Assembly (NCBI GenBank): GCA_028293225.1
Contig: JAQGPE010000647.1
Coordinates: 1 to 11,113, forward strand
Reading direction: 5' to 3'
DNA length: 11,113 nucleotides
From: Akkermansiaceae bacterium
GTDB taxonomy: Bacteria; Verrucomicrobiota; Verrucomicrobiia; Verrucomicrobiales; Akkermansiaceae
Under the pieces are notes generated by a model, which worked only from the letters and a program-made list of their open reading frames with translations, ran no database searches and was not told where the DNA came from. Every line of letters begins with the position of its first letter. The first letter of the stretch is position 1. The translations under genes were made by a program, and so were the position numbers. This document shows, one piece after another, positions 4,592 through 11,113 of the stretch.

Positions 4592-6685
4592 GTGATCTTC
4601 GAAGGCATCCAGAACTTCCCCGCCGGCATCGGCCAGACCGATGTAACTCTCCGCGCCGTCAACGTGATTGGCGTCCAGGAATCGCCGTATTCCCTGATCC
4701 GCGAGACGCAGCTATTTCCCGGCGCCCGCTGGGAGCTCGAAATCGCTCTGATTCCCTCGGAGCGGAAGGACGCTCAGCGGATCGAGGCATTCCTCCTTTC
4801 CCTTCGCGGTCGCGCGGGCCGCTTCCGTCTGGGTGATCCTTATCGGTCCATGCCGCTAGGCACGGCGCTCGGTTCGCCCATCGTCACCGAAGCGCTCGCC
4901 GGGTCCGAAGTGATCACCTCGCGTGGCTGGACCCCCAGTCGCGCCGGGCTGCTGCTGGCCGGTGACTTTATCGAGATCGACCAGCATCTTCATATGACCC
5001 TCGCGGATGTGAATTCCGACGCCACCGGGGCGGCCTCCCTCTCTGTCTGGCCGGCGCTTCGCGAGCAGTCCTTCGAATACACGCCGATCGTCACCCGCAA
5101 TGCCCGCGGTCTGTTCGCGCTCGATGCCAACTCCATCGAATTCACCCGCAATGTCGATGGCTACAACACGGCCATGATCAAGGCGGTTGAAGTCATCGAG
5201 CCGCGGCAACGCCTCAACGCGAAGACCGTCGCGCTCTTCGGCGACTCGATCACGAACTTCGCCACCTCATACAGCAATACCATCGTCATTGCGGACGGCG
5301 GCGGCAACGGTCTGAACTACCAGATCCGGGCGAGCGTTGCAAATCCCCACCTGGTCTCGATCGAGCACGTCAACGCCGGAGCCAGCCAAACTCTCCTGGT
5401 CACGTGGGCGGCGAACAAGCTCACGGTCCGTCTCGCCACCAACGGGGCGGGCGCAGTCACCTCAACCATTCAGGACGTCGCCACCGCCGTGATCGCCACG
5501 GCCGGGGACAAGTTCATCGTCCTCAATCTCTTCGGCCCGACGACGACGCTGGCCGTTGTCTCCGCTCAGAAGTGGGCCTTCGATTTCAGCTACAACGCTC
5601 CGAATTCGCCTTGGGTCTGGGCTCAGGCATTCATGCGCGGGCGCTTCGACTTCGCTCGCCGCCGTATCCAGTACAATTCGCAGTATTACTCTTCGACGGA
5701 AGGGGATTGGGATTGGGGCTACCCGGGCTGGACGGCTCAGGACCTCATCCTCAACCCGGGTCCCATGGGCGACGTCCTCGGATCGGTCGCAGACCTCATC
5801 GTCGGCAATGCCGGGGCCAACGATCTCCTTCTAGGCGCGACCGCCCCCCAGATTCGTGACCGCGTCGTTGCAGAGTGGGACAGGCTCGACGCCGCAGGCC
5901 GGAGCTACATTTGGACTGAAGTCCCGCCTTCTGGAGACGCAGGGCGGACGGCGACGGCGACCGCGGCCAACGCGCTCCTGCGGCCAATTGCGGGCGCACG
6001 CGGCATCCGCCTGCTGAGATGGAAGGAGTCGTTTTATGCCGGCGGCTCGGTCCCCGCCGTCTACATGCCCGACGGCACCCACCCTTCGGACCTGATGTGC
6101 TACGAGCAAGGGCTTGCCTGGGCGGAAGATCTCGACGCCTACATCCAGCCGAGCGAGCCGGACTATTCGCACGCCTATGACCCCGCCTGGATCACCGCGA
6201 ATCCGACCATGCTCGGCGACGCGGCAGGCCTCGCAAGCGGCTGGCTCAATCATTCGCCTGGCCTCGTCACGCCGTCGAAAACGGGCGATGGAACTCAACA
6301 GCTGGTCTTCACCCAGTCGGCTGGCTCCTACGCCGGCGGGCAGGTTGCCTCTCCGACCGCGACGACCGGGTTTGCTCCGGGGGATGTCATCGAGGGCGTC
6401 TTCCTGGTCAAAGTGCATACCGAGGGTCTGGACATGAAGGCGCTGGAAACGAGCCTCTATTTCGCTGGCGTCTCCATGAGCCCTTCGACCTCCGCAATGA
6501 AGGCGGAGTCCTATGACCCGTACCGCTGGCAAGGCACCTACAAGCCCGGCCTTTACCTGCTCCGCACTCCTCCTTGCCGGGTTCCGCACGGGGCGACCGG
6601 AGTCTCCAATGCGATCTCAGGCTTCGGAAACGGGACCGTCGAAATCATCGTCGCCGGCGTCCGCCGGTCGACTCAGCCGATCTGA
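4592..6685 (+). CDS. Tail-tip protein fused to an SGNH/GDSL esterase and a beta-sandwich binding domain
   Basis: A 697-residue multidomain protein. Residues 1-205 resemble tail-tip proteins of many siphoviruses (RFRLGDPYRS at about 77-86, RGWTPS near 111, LADVNSDATGAASLSVWPAL, then TRNARGLFAL) and occupy the lambda M position. Residues 205-525 hold the SGNH hydrolase blocks: GDSIT with Ser219, GYPGWTAQDL with Gly379, GAND with Asn410, and DGTH with Asp494 and His497. All catalytic residues are present, so an active esterase or deacetylase is expected. Between blocks I and II, about residues 226-330 form an extra beta-rich segment with the LTVRLATNGAGAVTSTIQDV pattern found in phage fibre-type domains. 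Residues 530-697 look like a jelly-roll carbohydrate-binding module. Probable role: removing acyl groups from a surface glycan at the tail tip. The substrate is unknown. Confidence 0.8.
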   Translation: MIFEGIQNFPAGIGQTDVTLRAVNVIGVQESPYSLIRETQLFPGARWELEIALIPSERKDAQRIEAFLLSLRGRAGRFRLGDPYRSMPLGTALGSPIVTEALAGSEVITSRGWTPSRAGLLLAGDFIEIDQHLHMTLADVNSDATGAASLSVWPALREQSFEYTPIVTRNARGLFALDANSIEFTRNVDGYNTAMIKAVEVIEPRQRLNAKTVALFGDSITNFATSYSNTIVIADGGGNGLNYQIRASVANPHLVSIEHVNAGASQTLLVTWAANKLTVRLATNGAGAVTSTIQDVATAVIATAGDKFIVLNLFGPTTTLAVVSAQKWAFDFSYNAPNSPWVWAQAFMRGRFDFARRRIQYNSQYYSSTEGDWDWGYPGWTAQDLILNPGPMGDVLGSVADLIVGNAGANDLLLGATAPQIRDRVVAEWDRLDAAGRSYIWTEVPPSGDAGRTATATAANALLRPIAGARGIRLLRWKESFYAGGSVPAVYMPDGTHPSDLMCYEQGLAWAEDLDAYIQPSEPDYSHAYDPAWITANPTMLGDAAGLASGWLNHSPGLVTPSKTGDGTQQLVFTQSAGSYAGGQVASPTATTGFAPGDVIEGVFLVKVHTEGLDMKALETSLYFAGVSMSPSTSAMKAESYDPYRWQGTYKPGLYLLRTPPCRVPHGATGVSNAISGFGNGTVEIIVAGVRRSTQPI

Positions 6686-6704
6686 GGCCAGACCCGCGAT
6701 CGGC
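6676..6704 (+). repeat. 7-bp inverted repeat spanning the stop of the SGNH tail gene
   Basis: GCCGATC at 6676-6682 is perfectly matched by GATCGGC at 6698-6704, with a 15-base loop containing the TGA stop. The right arm ends five bases before the next ATG at 6710, so a hairpin here could limit translation of the next gene unless ribosomes arriving from upstream open it. No T-run follows. It is short and may be chance. Confidence 0.25.
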
Positions 6705-6709
6705 AGCGC

Positions 6710-7201
6710 ATGGCCATCAGCTATCCACGCATCACCTACGGAATCACCGCGAAGGGGATTCCTTCCCGCACCGCCGCCGCCGGCGAGGTGCAGCTCGGAA
6801 CGATCAACACCCTTGACGTCGCTACCGCCGCCAACGTCCTCTATTCCCTCACGATCACGGGGATCACAAATGCCGCCGCCCCGGTGCTGAACATCAACAG
6901 CGGCACTGTGACGGAGAATGGCACCACCTCGACGGACGAGAGCGTCACCTTCGAGGGGAAGGCCGTCGCGCTGACCGGCAACGTCCGCGCCGTGCTGGTC
7001 GAGCGGATCGACAACGGCTTCACGCGGGTAATCACCGTGACGGGGGCTTCCGGGAATGTCTGGAAGATCCCGGGATCCGGCTTCGCCCTGGTCGGCAATG
7101 GAAATGCCGTCGTCGCCGGCGTGGCCGATGCGACGCTCACCCTGGCCATGCCGGACGCCTCGGAGCCCGGCAGCGTCCGCATCACCGTGCTCGGCTACTG
7201 A
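6710..7201 (+). CDS. Beta-rich tail-region protein, family not recognised
   Basis: A 163-residue protein that I do not recognise. The composition is rich in Val, Thr, Gly and Ala with very few Lys and no Cys. Predicted strands alternate (VLYSLTITGI, PVLNINSGTVTENG, AVALTGNVRAVLVERI, TRVITVTGASGNVWKI), which suggests one or two beta-sandwich or virion-accessory domains. There is no signal peptide, membrane segment or coiled coil. It lies 24 bases after the SGNH tail gene and its TGA overlaps the ATG of the gpL-like gene by one base, so it is co-translated with tail-tip genes and is probably a virion component. Lambda has no gene between M and L. A tip decoration or receptor-binding accessory would fit, but that is only positional inference. 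Confidence 0.75.
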   Translation: MAISYPRITYGITAKGIPSRTAAAGEVQLGTINTLDVATAANVLYSLTITGITNAAAPVLNINSGTVTENGTTSTDESVTFEGKAVALTGNVRAVLVERIDNGFTRVITVTGASGNVWKIPGSGFALVGNGNAVVAGVADATLTLAMPDASEPGSVRITVLGY

Positions 7202-7791
7202 TGGGCCTCATGTCTCCAGAGGCGAAAGCCGTGCTCGCGGCGGGAAATATCCCGCTGGCGTTCTTTGCCGAGCTGTCATTCCGCAGCGGTGTCGAGCGCT
7301 ATTGGACCGGAACCACGCCGATCCGCTGGGACGGCCAGACCTGGCTCGGCGTGGGCAATCTGGGTGCGGCAAGCGCGATGGATAGCAGCGAGGATTTCCG
7401 GGCCAACGGGATCACGCTGCAGCTCATCGGCCTGCCGAGCAACAGCTTCACGGATTTCGACGCTCTCACCGCTTCCGATTACAAGGGCTGCCGCGCCCGC
7501 CTCGTGACGGCGATCATGACTCCGGATTTCCGGTCGGTCGTGCACCCGATCCCGCGCTTCTACTTCATCGACACGCTCGACTACGAGCTCGACCCGGAAC
7601 TCGGCGCCGTCATCTCCGTTGCGCTGGAGGTCGAGACCCGCCGGGCCAGCCGCGCCCGGGTCCGCCGCTACACCCCACAGGACCAGGAAGCCGAGTTCCC
7701 CGGCGACAAGGCCTTTGAGTTCGTCCCCTACATCAACTCCGGTGTCGATGTGAAGTGGGGGACCTTTGGCTCCTTTTTCCCACCCTCATGA
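7201..7791 (+). CDS. Minor tail protein, lambda gpL-like position (DUF2163 type)
   Basis: A 196-residue protein. It starts at ATG 7201 in a TGATG overlap with the preceding stop; the in-frame ATG at 7210 (giving MSPEAKAVL) is an alternative. The N-terminal half (FFAELSFRSGVERYWTGTTP, then IRWDGQTWLGVGNLG and FRANGITLQLIGLPS) and the C-terminal half (ETRRASRARVRRYTPQDQEA, FPGDKAFEFVPYI, WGTFG) match the widespread two-part family annotated DUF2163 in tailed phages. The 'YTxxDQxxxFPGDKxFEFV' segment is especially distinctive. These proteins occupy the lambda L slot, at the tail tip next to the peptidase-like gpK and hub gpJ. Unlike lambda gpL, I see no conserved cysteine cluster for an iron-sulfur centre. 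The ATGA overlap at 7788-7791 couples it to the next gene. Confidence 0.8.
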   Translation: MGLMSPEAKAVLAAGNIPLAFFAELSFRSGVERYWTGTTPIRWDGQTWLGVGNLGAASAMDSSEDFRANGITLQLIGLPSNSFTDFDALTASDYKGCRARLVTAIMTPDFRSVVHPIPRFYFIDTLDYELDPELGAVISVALEVETRRASRARVRRYTPQDQEAEFPGDKAFEFVPYINSGVDVKWGTFGSFFPPS

Positions 7792-8189
7792 AACCTCTTC
7801 ACGATTTCCTTCAAAGCTGGGACCGGCCCTTCGTGCGTGGGGTCTCCGACTGCTGCGCGTTTACCGCGGCTTGGCTGGCTGCCTCCACGGGCCGCGCGGT
7901 CGACTGTCCCTATCTTGGCTCCCATCTTTCCGACTCGGAGGCCTCGGACATCCTCCGCACGCCCGGCGGCCTACGGACGATCGCCGGTCACTTTCTCACG
8001 GCGCACGGCTGCTTCGAGCGCGATGGCGAGCCGCAGGATGGCGACGTCGTCATTGCCACCCGCATGCAGGGCTTTCATTCCACGCTTCTCGGAATCTGGA
8101 GCGCCGGCCGACTGGTGACCGTGGCCAGGGAGGGCTTGCGGATCGTCGCGGCCAAGGAGCTTTCAAACCTCGTGAGCTATGGGCATTGA
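7788..8189 (+). CDS. NlpC/P60-type tail-tip protein, gpK-like (DUF6950 type)
   Basis: A 133-residue protein starting at the ATG of an ATGA overlap; open frame upstream to 7755 would run into the gpL-like gene. It has the features of short cysteine-peptidase-like tail proteins: FVRGVSDCCAF with Asp21, Cys22 and Cys23 (nucleophile position), QDGDVVIATR, and a GFHSTLLGIWSAGRLV segment with His97 where the catalytic histidine is expected. Lambda gpK combines a JAMM metallopeptidase domain with an NlpC/P60 domain; only the second part is represented here, at about half the length. The role is inferred to be local peptidoglycan cleavage or tip maturation. Whether it is catalytic is uncertain, because the typical DCSG motif is changed to DCCAF. 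It is flanked by the L- and J-like genes in lambda order. Confidence 0.7.
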   Translation: MKPLHDFLQSWDRPFVRGVSDCCAFTAAWLAASTGRAVDCPYLGSHLSDSEASDILRTPGGLRTIAGHFLTAHGCFERDGEPQDGDVVIATRMQGFHSTLLGIWSAGRLVTVAREGLRIVAAKELSNLVSYGH

Positions 8190-10398
8190 AACCAGTATCG
8201 GGGCGACGATCATCGCCGGGACTTCGATTGCGGGGACGACGGCCGGCACCCTTGCCGCACTCGCGATTAACATCGCGATCTCGGCGGCTCTCTCGGCGGC
8301 AGCCTCCGCGATTGCGACCAAGGTCGCCGGCGACGGCCCATCGAAAGCCACCCGCACCGGCAACATCAAGCAGCCGCTCACCCCGCACGAATGGGTCTAT
8401 GGCTCCGTTCGCAAGGGTGGCGCGGTGTTCTACGTCAACGGCTCCGGCGGCTCGAACTGGGTTCTCCACATGTGCATTGCCTTCGCGGCCCATGAGATCG
8501 AGTCCTTCGATGAAATCTACATCAACGGCGAGCTGTGCGGCCTCGATCTGATCAAGCCGTCCGACTACGCCAGCGTACTTTCGGCGGAGGGGCCATTCGC
8601 GCGCTGGCCGAATCTCGATGACAGCTATCAGGTGTATGTCCCTGCGAAGGGGTTCAAGCGCCGGGCGCTGGTGGCCTTCCAGTTCCGCGAGGGCACGGAA
8701 GATCAGGTGCCGGTGCCGTTTCAGGTGTTTGAATGCTCCAACTGGACCGCCGCCCACCAGGCGAAAAGCCGCGCCTACCTCTACGCCCGCTTGCTCTACG
8801 AGGAAACCGGCAAGGCCTGGCCGTCTTTCATCCCGGCTTTCACGGCCCGGGTGAAGGGCAAGCGCCTTTACGATCCTCGCAACGGTTTGACGGTGTGGTC
8901 GGACAACACCGCACTGATCGCCGCGGACATCCTGGAAAATCTCATGTTCGTTCCACGCTCGCGGATTGATGCCACGGCGCTGATCGAGGCCGCGAACGTC
9001 TGTGACGAGACCGTCCCGCTGAAGGGCGGGGGAAGCGAGAAGCGCTATCGAGGCTCCGGATACCTGGTGATCGAGGGCGAGCCGGAAGACTGGGTCGAGC
9101 CGGTGTGCAAGGCGATGGCCGGGGCGGTCATCGAGCATCACGGCGTCTACTACATTCACGCAGGGACCTGGCGCGCCCCGACGCTTTCGATTTCCGACGC
9201 GGATGTCATGGGAGTGATTCGGGTGCGGACTGCCACCAGCGACAAAGACCGGGCTAACGTCTGCCGAGGCATGTTCGCGGGCGTCGACAGCTACGACCAG
9301 CCGACCGACTTCCCGCAGGTTTCCGACCCGGAAGGGATCGCGGAGGACGGCTTTGAGCAGTCGATGGAGGTCAACCTCGAATGGGTGCCGAGCCACACGC
9401 AGGCGCAACGCATCGCCAAAATCCTTCTGCTGACCCAGCGCGCCGGCCGCACGGTGGAGATCGGCACCACGCTCTTGAAGGGACTCGACGTAAAGCCGTG
9501 GGACACGGTCTCACTGTCGCTCCGCTCTTTCGGGATCACCGGCACTTTCCGCGTCGTCGATCACCATGTCGAAATCGAGGGCGGCGCGCTGCAGCCGACG
9601 CTCACCCTGCAGGAGAGTTCCCCGGCGATCTACGCTTGGGACGCCGAGACAGAGCAGCAGGGTCTCAAGGTCGATGCCTCGATGATTCCTGGTACCGACA
9701 TCGAGCCGGACAATCTGGCTTTCACGACGGCCATTGCCATTTCAGCCGGCACATTCAACCCGGCCACGATCACGGCGGTCTGGGACGATCCCGGCAACAC
9801 GTCTTTCGCTGCGATCGAGGTCGAGGCGATCCTGCACTTTCAATACCGCATCGGGGCTGGCACCTGGACCGACGCGGTTACCGAAACCAAGGGCGAAGCC
9901 GCTCCCGGAGCGGAGACGCTGGCGCTCGCCATCACGGACGAATCTTTCGGCGCGGCGGCCTACAGCTTCCAGGGCCACCAGGTCGAGCGAGTCCGAATCC
10001 GAACCCGCATCAATCCGTTTTCATGGTCGGACTGGGTCGTCGTCGATGGCGACCTTCAGGCCCCGACGGCGATCAGCAAGGCGGTTACGAACTACACCAC
10101 CCGAATCTACCATCAGCCCGCTCTGGTCAAGATGGCGTGGGGCGCTCCGACCAACGGCACGCCGGCCAGCTACGAAGTCGAGGTGACGCTGACTTACGAC
10201 TGGAAGCAGGGAGCTAATCCCTACATCACCACCACCTACACGGAGCGGAAAACCCTCAAGGCCCGGTCGCTCAATCTCCAGCTCTGGGACAAGAGCAAAC
10301 CGAACGGCAGCACTCAGTTCCAGAATCACGTGCTCAACCAGGCGCGAGTGCGGGCGATCAGCACTGACGGGACCGTTAGTAGCTGGACCGTGCTTTGA
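8179..10398 (+). CDS. Central tail hub / host-specificity protein, lambda gpJ-like
   Basis: A 739-residue protein overlapping the previous gene by 11 bases; AAGGAG at 8154-8159 is too far away (19 bases) to be a normal SD. Residues 8-50 are an Ala/Ile-rich hydrophobic segment like lambda gpI or the N-terminus of many hub proteins. The core follows the gpJ pattern: LTPHEWVYGSVRKGG, then a strand with HMCIAFAAHEIESFDEIYIN (about 97-116), KGKRLYDPRNGLTVWSDN (about 228-245) and IEAANVCDE. Residues 330-500 continue the hub fold. From about 510 two fibronectin-III-like domains follow, each ending in a Trp/Ser motif (FSWSDW near 615, VSSW at the very end). It forms the trimeric tip that binds the receptor. 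At 739 residues it is clearly shorter than lambda gpJ (about 1130), so a separate receptor-binding protein is likely. Confidence 0.85.
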   Translation: MGIETSIGATIIAGTSIAGTTAGTLAALAINIAISAALSAAASAIATKVAGDGPSKATRTGNIKQPLTPHEWVYGSVRKGGAVFYVNGSGGSNWVLHMCIAFAAHEIESFDEIYINGELCGLDLIKPSDYASVLSAEGPFARWPNLDDSYQVYVPAKGFKRRALVAFQFREGTEDQVPVPFQVFECSNWTAAHQAKSRAYLYARLLYEETGKAWPSFIPAFTARVKGKRLYDPRNGLTVWSDNTALIAADILENLMFVPRSRIDATALIEAANVCDETVPLKGGGSEKRYRGSGYLVIEGEPEDWVEPVCKAMAGAVIEHHGVYYIHAGTWRAPTLSISDADVMGVIRVRTATSDKDRANVCRGMFAGVDSYDQPTDFPQVSDPEGIAEDGFEQSMEVNLEWVPSHTQAQRIAKILLLTQRAGRTVEIGTTLLKGLDVKPWDTVSLSLRSFGITGTFRVVDHHVEIEGGALQPTLTLQESSPAIYAWDAETEQQGLKVDASMIPGTDIEPDNLAFTTAIAISAGTFNPATITAVWDDPGNTSFAAIEVEAILHFQYRIGAGTWTDAVTETKGEAAPGAETLALAITDESFGAAAYSFQGHQVERVRIRTRINPFSWSDWVVVDGDLQAPTAISKAVTNYTTRIYHQPALVKMAWGAPTNGTPASYEVEVTLTYDWKQGANPYITTTYTERKTLKARSLNLQLWDKSKPNGSTQFQNHVLNQARVRAISTDGTVSSWTVL

Positions 10399-10437
10399 GG
10401 CTATTTTAACGGGGCTCCCGATCGGACATTTCTCGGC

Positions 10438-11046
10438 ATGTCTTGGGAGCGCGTGTGTGCAGAGATCGAGTCGCAGCCAAAGCTTTCGCCCGCAGAGGAG
10501 CAGGCGCTTCGTGCTGCCCATCTCGACGGCGACGAGCGGGCAAAGCCAAAGCTCATCAGTTGCACTCTTCGCTATGCCCTCGGCACTGCCCGCGGGCTTG
10601 CGAAGGAAAGCGGGCGCTGGGAACCGGGGGACCTTCTCGGCGAAGCCGTGCAGGCAATGGCCGCCGCGGTCGATCGCTGGGACGGGCGGGGGAGTTTTGC
10701 CGGCTATGCTCAAGCGCGGATTCGCGGCTCGATGCAGGATTTCCTCCGCCGCCGGGCGAACGTGATGCGTGCTCCCTCTGGCAGTGACAGCGTGCTTTCG
10801 CTCGACGCCCCGGAAGGCGAGAACGGTCGCACGCTCCTGGATTCTCAAGTTGCTCCGGAGGCGGCGGCGGCTTGCTCCTTTGGTCTCAGCGCCCGCGAGG
10901 TCCGCGTGATGAATGCGACCATTCTCCGGCAGCCACGGCCCGCCACGGCAGGCGAAGCGGCGGCGGAACTCGGCCTCAACGAGAGGACCGTTTCGAAGAT
11001 CCTGCGGAGCGCTTTGCGCAAAAGCCCCGCGACATGCAGGGAGTGA
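10438..11046 (+). CDS. Sigma-70 family RNA polymerase sigma factor (phage-borne)
   Basis: A 202-residue protein after a 39-base gap (10399-10437) that holds no convincing promoter. Residues about 40-110 match sigma region 2: GDLLGEAVQAMAAAVDRWDG corresponds to the core-binding helix, and GSFAGYAQARIRGSMQDFLR, followed by RR, to the -10 recognition helices, with YA-x-x-(W/R)IR-x-x-(I/M) preserved. Residues about 150-197 form a region 4 helix-turn-helix: LSAREVRVMNATILRQ, then ATAGEAAAELGLNERTVSKI ending in a basic helix. Region 1 is absent and region 3 is short or replaced by a variable linker, so the protein is compact, in the size range of SigB/FliA-type or smaller alternative factors. It would direct host RNA polymerase to specific promoters. 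Its last 13 bases overlap a secreted-protein gene, suggesting one operon. A host-derived origin cannot be excluded. Confidence 0.8.
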   Translation: MSWERVCAEIESQPKLSPAEEQALRAAHLDGDERAKPKLISCTLRYALGTARGLAKESGRWEPGDLLGEAVQAMAAAVDRWDGRGSFAGYAQARIRGSMQDFLRRRANVMRAPSGSDSVLSLDAPEGENGRTLLDSQVAPEAAAACSFGLSAREVRVMNATILRQPRPATAGEAAAELGLNERTVSKILRSALRKSPATCRE

Positions 11047-11113
11047 AGAAACTTCAATTCCTGGCCTTCGCCGCCCTCCTGGTTCTCCCCCTCGCCGCCT
11101 CGGCTGCAGTCCT
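11034..11113 (+). CDS. Start of a secreted or periplasmic protein (3' end outside window)
   Basis: Only 26 codons are in view. The frame begins MQGVKKLQFLAFAALLVLPL and continues AASAAV, a textbook Sec signal peptide: a short basic n-region (KK), a Leu/Ala/Phe-rich core and a small-residue cleavage site ASA before Ala. Two starts are possible: ATG at 11034, overlapping the sigma gene by 13 bases, or GTG at 11043 in a GTGA overlap like that at 651. No lipobox cysteine is present in the visible part. In a phage a signal-peptide protein after the tail genes may be a lysis component (spanin or signal-arrest-release endolysin) or an envelope-modifying protein. The mature part is not visible, so no function is assigned. 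Confidence 0.65.
   Translation, partial: MQGVKKLQFLAFAALLVLPLAASAAV

Noticed and set aside
4571..4592. Possible stop-codon readthrough from the tape measure gene into the SGNH tail gene, which are in the same frame with only one TGA between.
   Set aside because: The second gene has its own GTG with a purine-rich string just before it, and a tape-measure/tip fusion has no known role; the frame agreement has a one-in-three chance.
8050..9408. Long open frame on the minus strand (452 codons) opposite the hub gene.
   Set aside because: Its composition is that of a GC-rich shadow (many Arg, Val, Asp), it has no recognisable domain, and it is opposite a strongly supported gpJ-like gene.
9381..10217. 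Second plus-strand open frame of 278 codons inside the hub gene.
   Set aside because: Arg/Gly/His-rich shadow in an alternative frame of GC-rich DNA; the hub frame carries the recognisable fibronectin-like repeats.
10399..10437. AT-rich patch (CTATTTTAAC) before the sigma gene as a promoter.
   Set aside because: No matching -35 element at a proper distance, and the phage or host promoter consensus is unknown.

Overview
The window is a continuous, plus-strand block of siphovirus (lambda-like, long non-contractile tail) structural genes. It is either a free phage genome or a prophage; no integrase, attachment site or clear host gene is visible. The DNA is GC-rich, genes are packed with overlaps or gaps of a few bases, and the largest gap is 78 bases. 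Almost none of the start codons has a good Shine-Dalgarno sequence at the usual distance. That fits a high-GC, Gram-negative-type host from a lineage with little SD use (Verrucomicrobiota is one possibility), but the host cannot be fixed from this sequence.

Layout. 1-345: C-terminal end of an HK97-fold major capsid protein, followed by a 12-bp hairpin with a GAAA loop. 424-1380: a small unknown protein, a lambda FII-like head-tail joining protein and a gpU-like tail terminator. 1385-1837: tail tube protein. 1857-2368: the tail assembly chaperone pair (lambda G and G-T), with a canonical A AAA AAG slippery site, an upstream SD-like element and a downstream GC hairpin. The -1 frame stays open from the slip site to a stop at 2366. 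A terminator-like hairpin follows. 2429-4573: a 714-residue tape measure protein. 4592-6685: an unusual tail-tip protein that joins a gpM-position tail domain to an SGNH/GDSL esterase domain, itself apparently split by an inserted beta domain, and to a C-terminal carbohydrate-binding-like beta-sandwich. 6710-7201: an unrecognised beta-rich protein. 7201-10398: gpL-like (DUF2163 type), gpK-like (NlpC/P60 type) and gpJ-like tail hub genes, translationally coupled. 10438-11046: a small sigma-70-family factor, overlapping the start of a secreted protein cut by the window end.

Together the genes build the tail. The chaperones load the tape measure protein, the tube polymerises around it, the terminator caps it and the joining proteins fix it to the head. 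The M/L/K/J-like proteins form the tip that contacts and penetrates the cell envelope. The SGNH enzyme probably de-esterifies a surface polysaccharide at the tip. The sigma factor would redirect host RNA polymerase, possibly to the gene set starting at the right edge.

The features most worth a second look are the three-part frameshift signal, the split SGNH tail-tip fusion, the sigma factor directly behind the tail hub gene, and the unknown protein at 6710-7201.
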